Assembly: GCF_040939455.1 (NCBI RefSeq)
Contig: NC_134119.1
Location: 18,216,501-18,280,500 of the forward strand
Origin: Microcebus murinus
Taxonomy: Eukaryota > Chordata > Mammalia > Primates > Cheirogaleidae
Reading direction: 5' to 3'
DNA: 64,000 nt
Every line of letters starts with the position of its first letter. Positions within the stretch are counted from its first letter, which is position 1. The notes beneath the pieces are model-generated. The model worked only from the letters and a program-made list of their open reading frames with translations. It searched no databases and had not been told where the DNA came from. A program made the position numbers and the translations under genes. Below are positions 24,060-34,860 of this stretch, in pieces.

Positions 24060-24990
24060 CAAAATCTGAAACTTTTCCTCTCAATAATTTCAAATCCACT
24101 ATGTATTTGGTCAGTTTATTTTTTCCTCTCCTTACAAATACCTTTCCTGCCCTCCTCTGGCTTCTTGCTCTAATTTGGATGGTTTGTTCTCTGAGCATCC
24201 TGCATAGCTGTGTGTTATCTAGGAATCCCTTTATTTTCCCTTGTTTTGGATCTCCTGTTTCCAGATCTTATTTTCTTCCTTGTTTTTTGCCTTATGTCTT
24301 TATTTTGCCAGGATATGTTCATCCTGTAGCTTTCTGAGAAAGAATGCATGCAAGGTAAACTCTTTGAGACTTTGTAGAGTTTTATTCTACTTTCACACTT
24401 GATTGACGTTTTTGACTGAATATAGAATTCTGTGTTAGAAATATTTTTTCTCAGCATTTTGAAAGAAATGTCTCAGTGTTCCCAGTGTTACTGTTGATAA
24501 ATCTGATGCCTTTATGATACCCTTGCTTTCCATGTGATCTTTTTTTCCCACATGTAAGTTTTTAGACCTTTCCCTCTTTCCTTAGTGTTTTGGTATTTCA
24601 CAGTTATACATCTTTATGGGGCTCTTTTTTCATGTTTTGTGCTGGGTGTTTGATGTACCTTTTCTCTTTGAGCACTTACTCTTCACTTCTTGGAGATATT
24701 TTAAAATTATTTCACTGAATTTTTTAAATTATTTTTTGTTCATCATTTATTATGATATTTCTTTGAAATTTTGTCTCTTTCATTTCTTCTAGTATGTCTT
24801 TCTGAAACTTCTATTATTCAGATATTGGACTTTTTGGCCTAGCCTTATGGTTTTTAAATTCTTTTTACTTATTTTCTCTTTTTACTTTTTTTTTTTTTAA
24901 CTCTTCTTCTGTTCAATGCCTTTGCCTAAGTTTTTCCTGTGTTACTTTTTTGTTTATTTTCATTTCTGTCCTTCCTAAAATAGAGGACTG
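24060..24990 (-). repeat. HAL1/L1M-type LINE 5' part, antisense
   Basis: GAATATAGAATTCTGTGTTAG, CTCAGCATTTTGAAAGAAAT, GTTGATAAATCTGATGCC, CATGTGATCTTTTTTTCCC and TCTTGGAGATATTTTAAAAT follow the reverse of the ORF1 region of old L1/HAL1 elements. T-rich and degraded. Confidence 0.6.
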
Positions 24991-25277
24991 ACTGAAACAA
25001 CCAGTGACCTTAGATTGTCTGTACTCTTTAGCAGTTAAATACACAGAAACTCAACTGGAAACCTTTTGTGTATAAGCCACAGTTGTCATCTGGAAACCCT
25101 TACCATAGGCAAGGACAGGTTATTTTTTAGGGTCTCTTAAGTAGGTCTTTACTCTTGAGATCGTTGGGTTATTGGAAAGGAATTATCTAGTCTCTTCCTT
25201 GAAGGATATCAGCCTGATTTTTTGCATTCTGGGAACTCATTATTTCACTGTTTAGCATGAAGTCTTTCACTTCAGCT

Positions 25278-25318
25278 CTTTTTTTTTTTTTTTTTTTTAT
25301 TTCAGCATATTATGGGGT
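25278..25318 (-). repeat. Very short L1 3' end-like fragment
   Basis: A run of about 20 T is followed by ATTTCAGCATATTATGGGG. The same phrase follows the T run of the lemur L1 end at 27085-27342. It may be a tiny truncated insertion. No clear target duplication was seen. Confidence 0.4.
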
Positions 25319-25477
25319 TTCAGTGTGTAGCCTCTTTCCTGGGCTGAAACTGATACCGCCAAGTCTTTATTCTGTCTGGTTCACCTTCTCTAGAGAATAA
25401 ATATCTTGGCTTCTTCAAGGTTAGGGAGGGGTAACTTTTTTTGTAGGCAGGAATGGCAGGAATCTGGGCCTCTAGAT

Positions 25478-25684
25478 CAAGGGTTGGTAACGTTTTGCTT
25501 TAAAATGGCCAGAGAATAAACTGGCTTTGCATGCTATATTATGGTTGCTGTGGGATATTCTCTACCTTCTCCTCCTCTTCCTCTTTTTTATGACCCTTTA
25601 AAGTGTAAATTAAAAAATTAAAAAAACCTAAAACCAAATAAAAAGGCCCCAAATTCTTAACAGGTCATAGTTTCACAGCCCTTG
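25478..25684. mobile_element. hAT-Charlie-type relic in a TCTAGA target
   Basis: It begins CAAGGGTTGGTAACGTTTTG and ends CACAGCCCTTG, an imperfect inverted match. The flanks are CTCTAGAT (25470-25477) and GTCTAGAG (25685-25692), sharing the TCTAGA core, 6 of 8 bases. The inside has GGCCAGAGAATAAACTGGC and TATGACCCTTTAAAGTG, in keeping with a decayed Charlie-type element. The same target core occurs at the 9358-9571 element. Confidence 0.7.
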
Positions 25685-26762
25685 GTCTAGAGGATTCTTT
25701 TGGATGCTCTAAACCAACTGTCATTATTTCATTCCTCCCCTATACCTCTTCTTCAGAGGAACTCAAACCCTCCAATTTCTGATCTTTTTGAGGTTTTATG
25801 GCAAAACTGGGTTGGTTTCTTGTAGGTGCTTTCATGAGTCTGGTAGCTGAGCAACTACTTGTACATCTTCTTACCATTTTCCGAAAGATCAGATTTTTAC
25901 TAGTCTGCCTTCTTCTCAGTCCTTAGTGAATCATAGCTTTTTTCTTCCTTTCCCATCAGTTTACTGGGATTTGGGGAGAGAGTGCAGATAAGTGCATGTA
26001 TTTAATCTACTAAATTTAACCAGAAGCTCCCTTCCCCCCAATCCAATTTAGTTGGTTTTTATTTTTACTGCTTTCTTTGATAGTTTTTGGGTTAATTTTG
26101 CATTTGTTCTCCACGTGCTCACTTGCTATGCCAGATGTTCGAAGAAGATATCCTTGGGGAAGAAAAATGAGGGGTTTTAAATTGTAGTGTTCTTGAAATG
26201 CTCACAATGGCTTAGTGTGTGAGATCTCAAGAGGCCCAATTCTTTCTAACCATCAGACTTTCATAATAGAAATACAGTTTCACCCTTATTTGTGTAAACC
26301 ATCAGGAGCATTTTAAAATGTTTGTAATAAAGTTTGTGGCTTATTGTTTAAAATTGAATTCAAGGTAGTAAATCAAAGCTTTTGGTGGCGTGCCCCTGAC
26401 AGCAGGGAGAGCCTGGTAAGTGATCCCTAAGAGCTGATCAAAGGGAGTCGTTGAGCATTTTTTCCTGTATTTGTGTTTTGGTCCTTTAATCTGGTAGTGT
26501 TTCCAGTTCCATTGTGAATACAGCAATGCACACTCCATGCCCCACTCATGTCTTCTTGGCAGCATCTGTCACTGTCTTTGCCAAATGGCCTCCGTTCAGG
26601 CATAAGCCTGCCTTTGTCGTGAAGTCTGTATGAGGTACAAACACTGGTGACTGTCAGAAAATGGGCATCTTTAAAGATCTTATTCATACCACATTTTTGT
26701 TCTAGAAATCAAGTGAAAATTTAAAAAGTAGAATTCACTGAATTCTAGTTTTTTCTGCCTAG

Positions 26763-26873
26763 GTTCACCTTTCCTTGCCAATGAAGATGGCGTGCTTGGT
26801 GGAGTGATTGTTCTCCGATCGTGCAGATGTTCTGCAGAGCCTGACTCCTCCCAAAATAAGCAGACACTGCTAG
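26763..26873 (+). CDS. Exon A: internal coding exon of an unidentified gene
   Basis: Acceptor TTTTTTCTGCCTAG ends at 26762 and donor GTAAGT begins at 26874. The 111-bp exon has one natural frame, entering with 2 bases and leaving with 1 (splice phase 1 in and 1 out). It encodes 36 full codons starting SPFLANEDGVLGGVIVLRSC and ending QNKQTLL. The last base G joins TG of exon B to give a Val codon, so the two exons splice in frame. The peptide is soluble-looking, with a glycine and valine-rich strand-like stretch and two cysteines close together. I do not recognise the protein. It has CpG codons (CGA TCG) kept in an AT-rich intronic setting, which fits coding selection. Confidence 0.6.
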
Positions 26874-27084
26874 GTAAGTTGAACATATACATTATGTCTT
26901 TCCCTTCATTTTTTTCAAGAAAAAGTGAAAAGATTTGTCTCTGTAAGTCTATAATCTTAAGCTGTGGGAGAGCCAGGGTGCTCTATTGATATCTGAACAT
27001 CTTTATTCTACTGATATTTTTCCATAGGTAAACATGTAAAAGATGAATGTTCATTTTGAAGCACATACTTAGAGAATATTTTTC

Positions 27085-27342
27085 TTTTTTATTTTTTTAA
27101 TTCAGCATATTATGGGAGTACAAATGTTAAGGTTACATATATTGCCCCTGCCCCCCCCACCCGCCCGACACCCGATAAATGTTATTGCTATATGTCTACT
27201 TAAGTGTTTATCCGTTAATACTAATTTGCTAGTAAGTACATGTGGTGCTTGTTTTTCCATTCTTGAGATACATCACTTAGTAGAATGGGTTCCAGCTCTA
27301 TCCAGGAAAATACAAGAGGTGCTATATCACCATTGTTTCTTA
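27085..27342 (-). mobile_element. Strepsirrhine-lineage L1 3' end, antisense, 5'-truncated
   Basis: T-rich start, then CAGCATATTATGGGAGTACA, CATATATTGCCCCTGC, a C-rich part (27145-27170), GACACCCGATAAATGTTATT and GTGGTGCTTGTTTTTCCATT. A 14-bp exact target duplication AGAGAATATTTTTC flanks it (27071-27084 and 27343-27356). This is the 3' UTR form I associate with lemur and galago L1s, differing from the anthropoid L1PA 3' end. Only about 260 bp were copied. The clean duplication shows target-primed insertion of moderate age. Confidence 0.82.
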
Positions 27343-27534
27343 AGAGAATATTTTTCAATTGAGCTTAGGACCTAAGACCTTTATTAAAGTTCAACATTAA
27401 GAACATTGGACTGTGTGTTCATCCCCTGCCTTATGCACACGGCATTTGATGTGACGTGTATATACTGTATACAATATACACAGTAACACAGAAAGAAGTT
27501 TCTTCCTATTTCTCTTCCCAAAAAGGAATCAGAA

Positions 27535-27700
27535 CCATGTGAAAAGCTACTGGTCTAGAAGTCAGTTCTGGCTCCATGGCTTATTAGCTGTGATGCCTTC
27601 GTGCATTGGTCTTACTGTTCCGGGCTACTTCCTCATCTGTAAAAGAAGGACGTCATCCCTGCTCTCCTCATAAAGCTGTGGTGAGGGAGGGTCAAATGAC
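27535..27700 (-). repeat. MIR SINE fragment, antisense
   Basis: GTCAGTTCTGGCTCCATGGC, TTATTAGCTGTGATGCC, CTACTTCCTCATCTGTAAAA and AAGCTGTGGTGAGG follow the reverse of MIR. Confidence 0.75.
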
Positions 27701-27929
27701 TGTTTTTGCAGATTTGCAGATGTCCATCCAGATGTGTGGTTTTGTTTCTAGTCAAGCAGTGGGGATGAAACCCAGCCCACCTTTCATTTGTAAAGGCACA
27801 GATTTGTGAGGTACCTCTGCCCATGTGGTTACCTTTTTCTTTTTCATCCATCCAAAGGGGACACTTTTAAAAAATCTGCATAAAGGTGACAACATATGGT
27901 AGCAGGGACCCTATATGTTATTTTTTTAA

Positions 27930-28360
27930 ATCAACTTTTTAACTAAAGTATACATATATTCAGAAAAGTGTGCCAATCATAACTGCAATTGCTTGATGAA
28001 TTATCACAAAGTGAACCCACTTCATGTAGACCCAGATAAAAAAAGTAGAACTTTTTACTGCAACCCCCAGACCCCTTTGTGACCCTTCCAAGTCTTTACC
28101 CCCTCCAAAGTTAACCAGTATGCTGACTTCTAACACCATAGTTAATTTTGCCTGGTTTTACTTGTTATATAAATAGTCATAGAATGTGTACTATTTTTGT
28201 CATGTCTTTAGCCAACATTAAGCCAGTTAGATTCATCCATGTTACATGTGGCAGGAGTTTGTGTGTTTCTTTGCTATATTGTACAGTGTATTTTAATCCA
28301 TTCTTCTCTATATATTTTTTTAAAATAAGTACTAAAGGTCATCCACAGAGACTGTAATAG
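27930..28360 (-). repeat. L1M 3' end, antisense
   Basis: AACTAAAGTATACATATATTC, GATGAATTATCACAAAGTGAA, CCCCCTCCAAAGTTAACC, GTCATAGAATGTGTACT and GATTCATCCATGTTACATGT match the reverse of an L1M 3' UTR. Confidence 0.75.
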
Positions 28361-29022
28361 TTCAACCCTTCCTATAAACTCCTTTCAGAAAATGTGGATG
28401 GTGCCTGATCTATATTGTATGATTGTTGTCAATTGCTATGATATAAGTCCCTTCATACTCTGGGGTTCTTTCTATGAGTCTGAGTCTATAAAATAGAAGA
28501 CTGAGTGTTTTTTTATATGTATAAAAAGTGCTTTTTTAAAAATATAAGCCCAAAATGTTTTCATAAAATCTCTTTGTTTATTTCTCAAACTAAAAAAACT
28601 GAACTTTTATATAAAAGGCCTTTTCAACACCTGGACTCTAAGTATCAACTTTGTTGTTTTTCTTGCCATAGTCTCTCTCTTTCTATCCACTGTTCCTGGT
28701 ACTTGTGTTGCTCCATGGAGATTTTTTTTTTTAAATAGCCATCTTTTGTTAAAGCAAGACAAGTAGTGGTTTGCTTCTTTGGTATCTTATTCATTGCTGA
28801 ATCCTTTGAATATTCTTTCACAGTTAGATAGCAGGGAGTTGGTTTTAAACATATGCAAAGGCTGTACCTGGCCTTCCATAAAAACTCAGAAGAATAATCC
28901 TTAGTATTTGGGTGGGGGTGGAGGGAGTTATTAAAACTGCTTCATGGAGTGTCAACAGTATTTTACTGAGCCTTGACTCTTGCCCTTTTTAGTTAATCCT
29001 GAAAATTGTAAGGTGTTTTTGT
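28361..29022. other. Non-coding, nothing recognised
   Basis: AT-rich sequence before the Alu. No exon and no named repeat. Confidence 0.5.
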
Positions 29023-29038
29023 TTGTCCTTTCATTTTT

Positions 29039-29361
<323 letters not shown>

Positions 29362-30055
29362 TTGTCATTTCATTTTTGGCCATAGAAAAATGCATATTTA
29401 TGGATAAACCGTAGAATTTAAGCTCATGTTAAATAGCTTTTATTACCAAGGCAGTGATTTTAAACTGATTCCTACTCTTTATCTCAAGAAGAAGCATTAA
29501 GTATAAAATGCCAATTTATGAAATTAGTGAAATCTTGCTATTTGTTAAAGTTAATTCGAGGGGTTGATATTCTTGAAATTCATCTACTAAAACCTGGTAA
29601 ACATAAGCTAATATCAACTTACAAATGCTACTAACCACATGGATTTTTTATTTGTAGCTTTTGAAAAGTTATGGATGTTAAATATATGGTAAGATGACAA
29701 ATTCAAATGTTACAGAAGGATAGGAAACAAGATGTGAAAGTTACCTCTTATATTCCATTGCTAGAGCCACTGGTCTCTGGTTCTGATTATTCTTGTGGGA
29801 AACACCCTCACTCTGTAGAATGTGCTCATGCATCTGTTTCTTGATTAGTCAATAACTTGTGACTCCTTGCTGTGAAAAAATAAAAAAAGTAGCTCACACA
29901 ATATTTCACTCCTCTTCCCTCCTGATTTTTGCTAGAGTTCTACTCTAACTTGAAATAATGTTTTTAATTTTATTGCAATTTTAATGCACTATTGATTCAT
30001 CAACTTTATATAATCTCTATCAATTATCCCTCACCTGTGTAAGTTGAGGAAATTT

Positions 30056-30465
30056 AATGTACTTAGTCTGTTTTTAGTTGCTTATAACAGAATACCTGTA
30101 ATTGGGTGATTTACAAAGAAAAGGAATTTATTTCTCACAATGGTGGAGGCTGAGAAGTCCACAGTTGAGGAGCCACATCTGGGGAGGGCCTTTTTGCTGG
30201 TGGAGACTCTCTGCAGATTCCCAGGGGTTGCACAGAGCATTACATGGTGAGGGGGGTGAGTGTGCTAGCTCAGGCCTCTCTTCCTCTCCTTATAAAACCA
30301 TAGCTCCACTACCATAATCAACTAATAGATTAACATTAATCCATGCATGTATTAATTGACCCAGTCACTTCTTAAGGCCCCACCTTTCAATACTGCCACA
30401 TTGAAGATTCAGTTTCAGTATGAGTTTTGGAGGGGACAAACATTCAGGCCTCATAGCATTCATTT
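30056..30465 (-). repeat. MaLR LTR (MST/MLT1 type), antisense
   Basis: On the plus strand: GTCTGTTTTTAGTTGCTTAT, ATAACAGAATACCTGTAATT, GGTGGAGGCTGAGAAGTCC, CTGGTGGAGACTCTCTGCAG, GGCCCCACCTTTCAATACTG and TTTTGGAGGGGACAAACATT, ending near CCTCATAGCA. The reverse complement starts TGCTATGAGGCCTGAATG, like other MaLR LTRs. Solo LTR, no coding sequence. Confidence 0.78.
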
Positions 30466-30469
30466 TTCT

Positions 30470-31360
30470 TCTTTTATCTTCCTTCCTTATTCCCATATCT
30501 CACCTCAACCCCTATCAACCATACCATTATTGCTATTATGGCTGTTAGCATTTGCATTCTGTCCTATAGCTGTGCTTTTCTCTATGCTTTGATTAAAGGT
30601 TAGTTCCAAATAGTGACAATAACCAGCATTGACAGTATCAAGATTGTAATATAAACATTACTAACTACATATCCCTGATTTAATGGAAGATTCCATTCAT
30701 AAAGAAGAGAAGTGTTTGTCATCAACCTCTGCCTGTAGAAGGAGACTGTTTCAAATATCCGACGTCAAATGGATTCTCCTGTGCTGTACTCCACCAGTTG
30801 CTCCAAATCAGGCCACAACTTAATTTGCTTCATGTTTGGACATAACCTCCCATTTATTACTTTTTTATATGTCATGAAAGTATAACTTCATAAACTCATG
30901 GCTCTTTAATGCTCAGTAATATTTAGTAACCAGGAAAGCTCAGAAATCCTCCTTTCCTACACATCCAAATAAAACAAAATAATTTCCAAAATTAAAAATA
31001 AACCTGCTGTATATTGTTCAATCACTTTTTTGTCTCAAGAATAGTATAATCAAGACAGTCTCCTACTGTAGCTTTTTCTGTGTCTACTTTCTTTTCTCAA
31101 AATTATAAATAATGTTCCCATTACACCACAAAAGCAGTTTCAGTTAAATCCCATTGCTACTTGATGGTGTTTCTGGGAAACCATTACTGAGCCTCTCCTC
31201 TTGACAAATACATCAATTACCAGAGCCCCAGTGGGCTGCTTTCAGGATAATATGAGTCAAGTACAGAATACTTTTGAAGTTTTTCCTTTGTTTACTGATT
31301 CATGACTAGAGTTGGAGAATCTCAGGTATGAAGGAACTTCCTGAGTCCCCTTATATGACC
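30470..31360. other. Non-coding, nothing recognised
   Basis: AT-rich sequence between two MaLR LTRs. No supported exon and no named repeat. Confidence 0.5.
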
Positions 31361-31364
31361 TTGT

Positions 31365-31905
31365 TATAGGTGCTTTATTCATAAATTGTTTGATACCACT
31401 CCCTTCAAGAAGGGAGCTTAATTCCCCTTCTCTTGACTGCAGGTAAGACATTAGAGACTTGCTTCTAATGGATAGGAATATGGCAGAAGTGACAGTGTAT
31501 GACTTCTGAGACTAGGTTAAAAAAGGCATTGTGGCTTCCTCCCTACTCTCTGTGTTGGTCACTCACTCTAGGCAAGACCAACGGCCATGTTGTGAGGACA
31601 CTCAAGCAGCACTATAGAGGCCCACTCTGGAGAGGCAAAAACTGCTCCCTCTTTTCAATAGCCAGCTCCTGAGGAACTGGGGATTCCTATCAACAGCTTC
31701 AGAGAGCTGAGTGAACCTTCTTCAGTTGACAGTGGTCCTAGGCAACATCTTGACTGAAATCTCATGAGAGATCCTTTGAAAGAACCACCCAGCGAAGCCA
31801 CCCATGAATTTCTGACCCACAGAAGCTGCAAGATAGTAAATGTTTGTTGTATTAAACCACCACATTTTGGGATAATTTATTACGTAGCAATAGATAACTA
31901 ATAAA
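31365..31905 (+). repeat. MLT1-type LTR, sense
   Basis: CCCCTTCTCTTGACTGCAGG, AGAGACTTGCTTCTAATGG, ATATGGCAGAAGTGACAGT, GGCCATGTTGTGAGGACACT, CAACATCTTGACTGAAATCT, GACCCACAGAAGCTGCAAG and TTACGTAGCAATAGATAACT give the order of an MLT1 LTR through its 3' end. The 5' start is not sharp. Opposite orientation to the LTR at 30056-30465, so not a proviral pair. Confidence 0.8.
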
Positions 31906-32487
31906 CCTTTTAAATTTCTCACTGCCAAATGGCTATCTAGTTTGTCTTAAAAACTACAATGACAAATCAAGGTGTTCTGTTGCATCTTTTCTGTAGCAGC
32001 TCTGTTAGATTTCAGTTTTCATCAGTGGATCCTAGTTCTCTTTTTTGGGACCTTTTAGGACAGATCTGATCAATGTCTTCCTACATTGTAGTCCCTGATC
32101 ATTCTTTTTCAGAATGTCCCCTTAGCCTCACACCTCCAGGCTCTCCTCTATTTGTACCCCTACTCTCACCTCCATACTACCACCAATGCCTGTTCTCTCT
32201 GTATAATGCATCTACAGCTGTCCAGAGAACCTAACTATGGGCCCCAAACCAGGCAGGGAGGAAAGAAGACTGCCGTGAAGCAGAAGGGTAAGAATGAGAA
32301 CCTGACTTGCAGAGCCACACCAATCCCAGGATCAGTGGTCAATAAAAGAGTGACATAAGTATATGTAATTAGTTTACTATGTGTCTAAGTTAAATGTTGA
32401 ATAACTTTCTATGTATGCTAAAATAAGAACAAAACATTTATCTCTGACTATTACTCTCATGCTCTCTACTTGTAATTTTTCAATGAG

Positions 32488-32515
32488 GACACATACACAC
32501 ACATACACACACACC
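32488..32515. repeat. CA-rich microsatellite
   Basis: Interrupted (CA)n with two TA steps. Confidence 0.8.
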
Positions 32516-32619
32516 CTGACTTCTGTTGGTGAATTTTCTACAGAATAGGTGGAACCTACCTAACTTGATGGGTAAATGCCCTTCGCTGATCTGACCTTTC
32601 AGTGTTATTTCCAACTAGT

Positions 32620-32690
32620 TCCTTTTTTATAGTTTTATTTTATTTTTTCAATTGACAAATAATAATTGTACATATTCATGGAGCCTGACT
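32620..32690 (-). repeat. Small L1M 3' terminal fragment, antisense
   Basis: TTATTTTTTCAATTGACAAA and TAATAATTGTACATATTCAT resemble the reverse of an L1MA/MB 3' end. Very short. Confidence 0.5.
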
Positions 32691-32842
32691 AATCCTTCTT
32701 TTCCTTCTTTCAATCCCAGCATCCCAAGTCCTGGCCACTCCAAATTGCATGGTCTTCCAGAGACATGTTTTTTTCCCCAATAGCTTGTACATGCTGTTGC
32801 CTATGCTGGGAATTCCCTGGACCAATAACAGTCTTTCTTTAA

Positions 32843-33113
32843 CACATTAACTGCCATGTGAGTTGTATTAAACTCATGCTAGTGTTGAGACCAGGGCCTT
32901 GGAAAGCATATATAACTCGCACAGCTCTTCACCTTGGGAGCCATGAGAACTATTTTTCAAGTTGCATATAACTCATGCACAGAAAACAATAAAATATAAT
33001 TTTTTCATTAAATTAGAAAGGATCATTTTGTTTTTGAAATTTTTATTCCATTTTCATAATAAAACACTGGGGCCCCAAGGAAAAATTTTTTTTCTAGTGT
33101 GGTAGTCAGTGTG
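32843..33113. mobile_element. piggyBac-type MITE (271 bp) flanked by TTAA
   Basis: The element is bounded by TTAA on both sides (32839-32842 and 33114-33117), the exact target duplication of piggyBac elements. The left terminus CACATTAACTGCCATGTG and the reverse complement of the right terminus CACACTGACTACCACACT share 11 of the first 14 bases. Inside are three related motifs around CATATAACTC(A/G)(T/C)GCA at 32863-32881, 32906-32924 and 32961-32982, and a palindrome TGGGGCCCCA (33068-33077). There is no transposase frame, so it would need a helper in trans. piggyBac elements with recent activity have been reported in the mouse lemur, and this copy fits that picture. The family assignment is inference from structure. 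Confidence 0.78.
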
Positions 33114-33324
33114 TTAAAACCTGAATCAAATGTGAATCTTCTTAGAATACTCTGGAAGCCCTTTCCCCCAGGTGATTTGTTCCTTCTTTGTGCTCTGTTA
33201 GCACCATGCAGTTGGTATTCCTTGCCATGATACATCCTACTCAGGTGATAAAGTGTCAACCCCTTCTCCTAAGCCAGCACTTTTTACCAGGCATTAGAAA
33301 ATTCCACTGCTTCTAAAAATTATA

Positions 33325-33410
33325 CCACCGAATTGTGAGCTATTTGAGGACAGGGACTGTGTTATATCTGCTTCCACCTTCATAGGTGTCCAATAATTGG
33401 ATGAATTAAC
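33325..33410 (+). repeat. L2 3' end fragment, sense
   Basis: TTGTGAGCTATTTGAGGACA, GGGACTGTGTTATATCTGC and GGTGTCCAATAATTGGATGA follow the last part of L2. Confidence 0.6.
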
Positions 33411-34489
33411 TAAGTGCCAGATGGAGTTTCCTTATTGATTATCTAGCAGAAATTTTAAAATAAGTTGACCACTCTTCCAGAAAGATGAAATGTCACATAA
33501 AATATCCTCATATGCTCTTAAAAAACAAATAATATGGGTTGGAAATGTTGGATAATGATGAGTGTCCAGGAACAAGAATATTTGGAGACAGTTTAAATGG
33601 ATCGCAGAAGACAGCCTCTGCAAAGAGCCTTGTAAAAGGACAATTTGGATGTGAACATGTTTGCAACACTCATCCTGCCACCTCCCACCCCCAGATCATG
33701 AGATGCTGACAAAGGCCGGCCTACAAATCCCTGATTTAACGCAAAGCAAATGCTTGTCCCTGGAATGAAACAGCTGAAAAGAATTAATTTTCTCTTTGCT
33801 GTTAGAGGGGGGAAAAAAAGCCAATATATTTTTACCTGCTGAAGTACAATTACATGTGCTTTCCAGGCCTCTACATAAGTGCTTTATTAGGCTGCTGTAT
33901 GTAGTATGTTTAATAAATGTGTAAACAAAGGCACATCAGGTCTTCCAGTGGAAGAAAAAGTTCTTTACCATATTAAGCTTCTGATTAGATACAGGTAGTT
34001 AGAATATATGCAAATACATGGCATAAACAGCCAATCTCAATATATGGATGCATTTCTTTTTTTGTATCTTGCACCCCACTGCTCATGAGAGTCTGGTAGA
34101 TACTCTGAAGTTCAGGGTTCCTGCCTCGGAGTGGTCAGTAGGAAGCAGTAAGTATGGGTATCAGTGAGAAACAGACACCATATATTTAAGGAAAATCTTA
34201 AGCAATCCAGGATAGGAGGCATGTGGGCTCTCAGGGGTAAAAAAGGCTGTGTGTTTGGCCAGTGGCATTTGTGCCAAGCTTGTGCTGGAGTCCTTCATCC
34301 TAAGCATACTTTCCAGTTCATCCCTAGCCTGATTATCTGATGAGCAAAAATGGTAACAGTTACCTTGCCATTAAGTTAACCCCACCTTACTCAGAGTATA
34401 ACTTTAGATTCTTTCCTATCCAGGAATGTGCTTATGGTGTTGATAATTAACTGTGTACATGATACTGCTTCCATTTGTCTAACTATCCC
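33411..34489. other. Non-coding, nothing recognised; possible conserved element
   Basis: No exon or named repeat. The part at about 33700-33960 is repeat-free, has balanced composition and motifs such as TTTAATAAATGTGTAAACAAA (forkhead-like GTAAACAAA) and GAATTAATTTTC. It may be a conserved non-coding element, but this cannot be shown from one sequence. Confidence 0.35.
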
Positions 34490-34860
34490 TTTATCCATGT
34501 TTTTTTTTTTCATCTTTTACTATGAAATGTTTCATATATTTTTAAAAGAAGGACGTAATAAATTTGTAAGTTATAAGGGATAATAATAAAATGAACACCT
34601 GTGGACCTGCCACCCAGCCTAAGAAATTGCCCATTACCCATATCTTTGAAGCCCCCATGTGGGCCTCTCTGATCTTACTACTTTGCGTTCACCCCTTGCT
34701 CTTCATTAAAGCTTTTTCACATTTTTTTGTATCCCTAAATCATATATTGTTTAGTTTTACTTGATTTTGAACTTTATATAAATGGTATATCATATGATTT
34801 ATTCCATGAGGATTTTTGCATTTTCTTACATAATTACCTAAAAGGATAATGAGCTCGTTT
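34490..34860 (-). repeat. L1M/HAL1 3' end, antisense
   Basis: GTTTCATATATTTTTAAAAG, ATGAACACCTGTGGACCTGC, CACCCAGCCTAAGAAATTGC and ATAAATGGTATATCATATG resemble the reverse of an L1M 3' region. Confidence 0.65.

Noticed and set aside
30056..31905. Possible provirus with paired LTRs
   Set aside because: The two MaLR LTRs are in opposite orientation and of different type, and there is no internal retroviral sequence.
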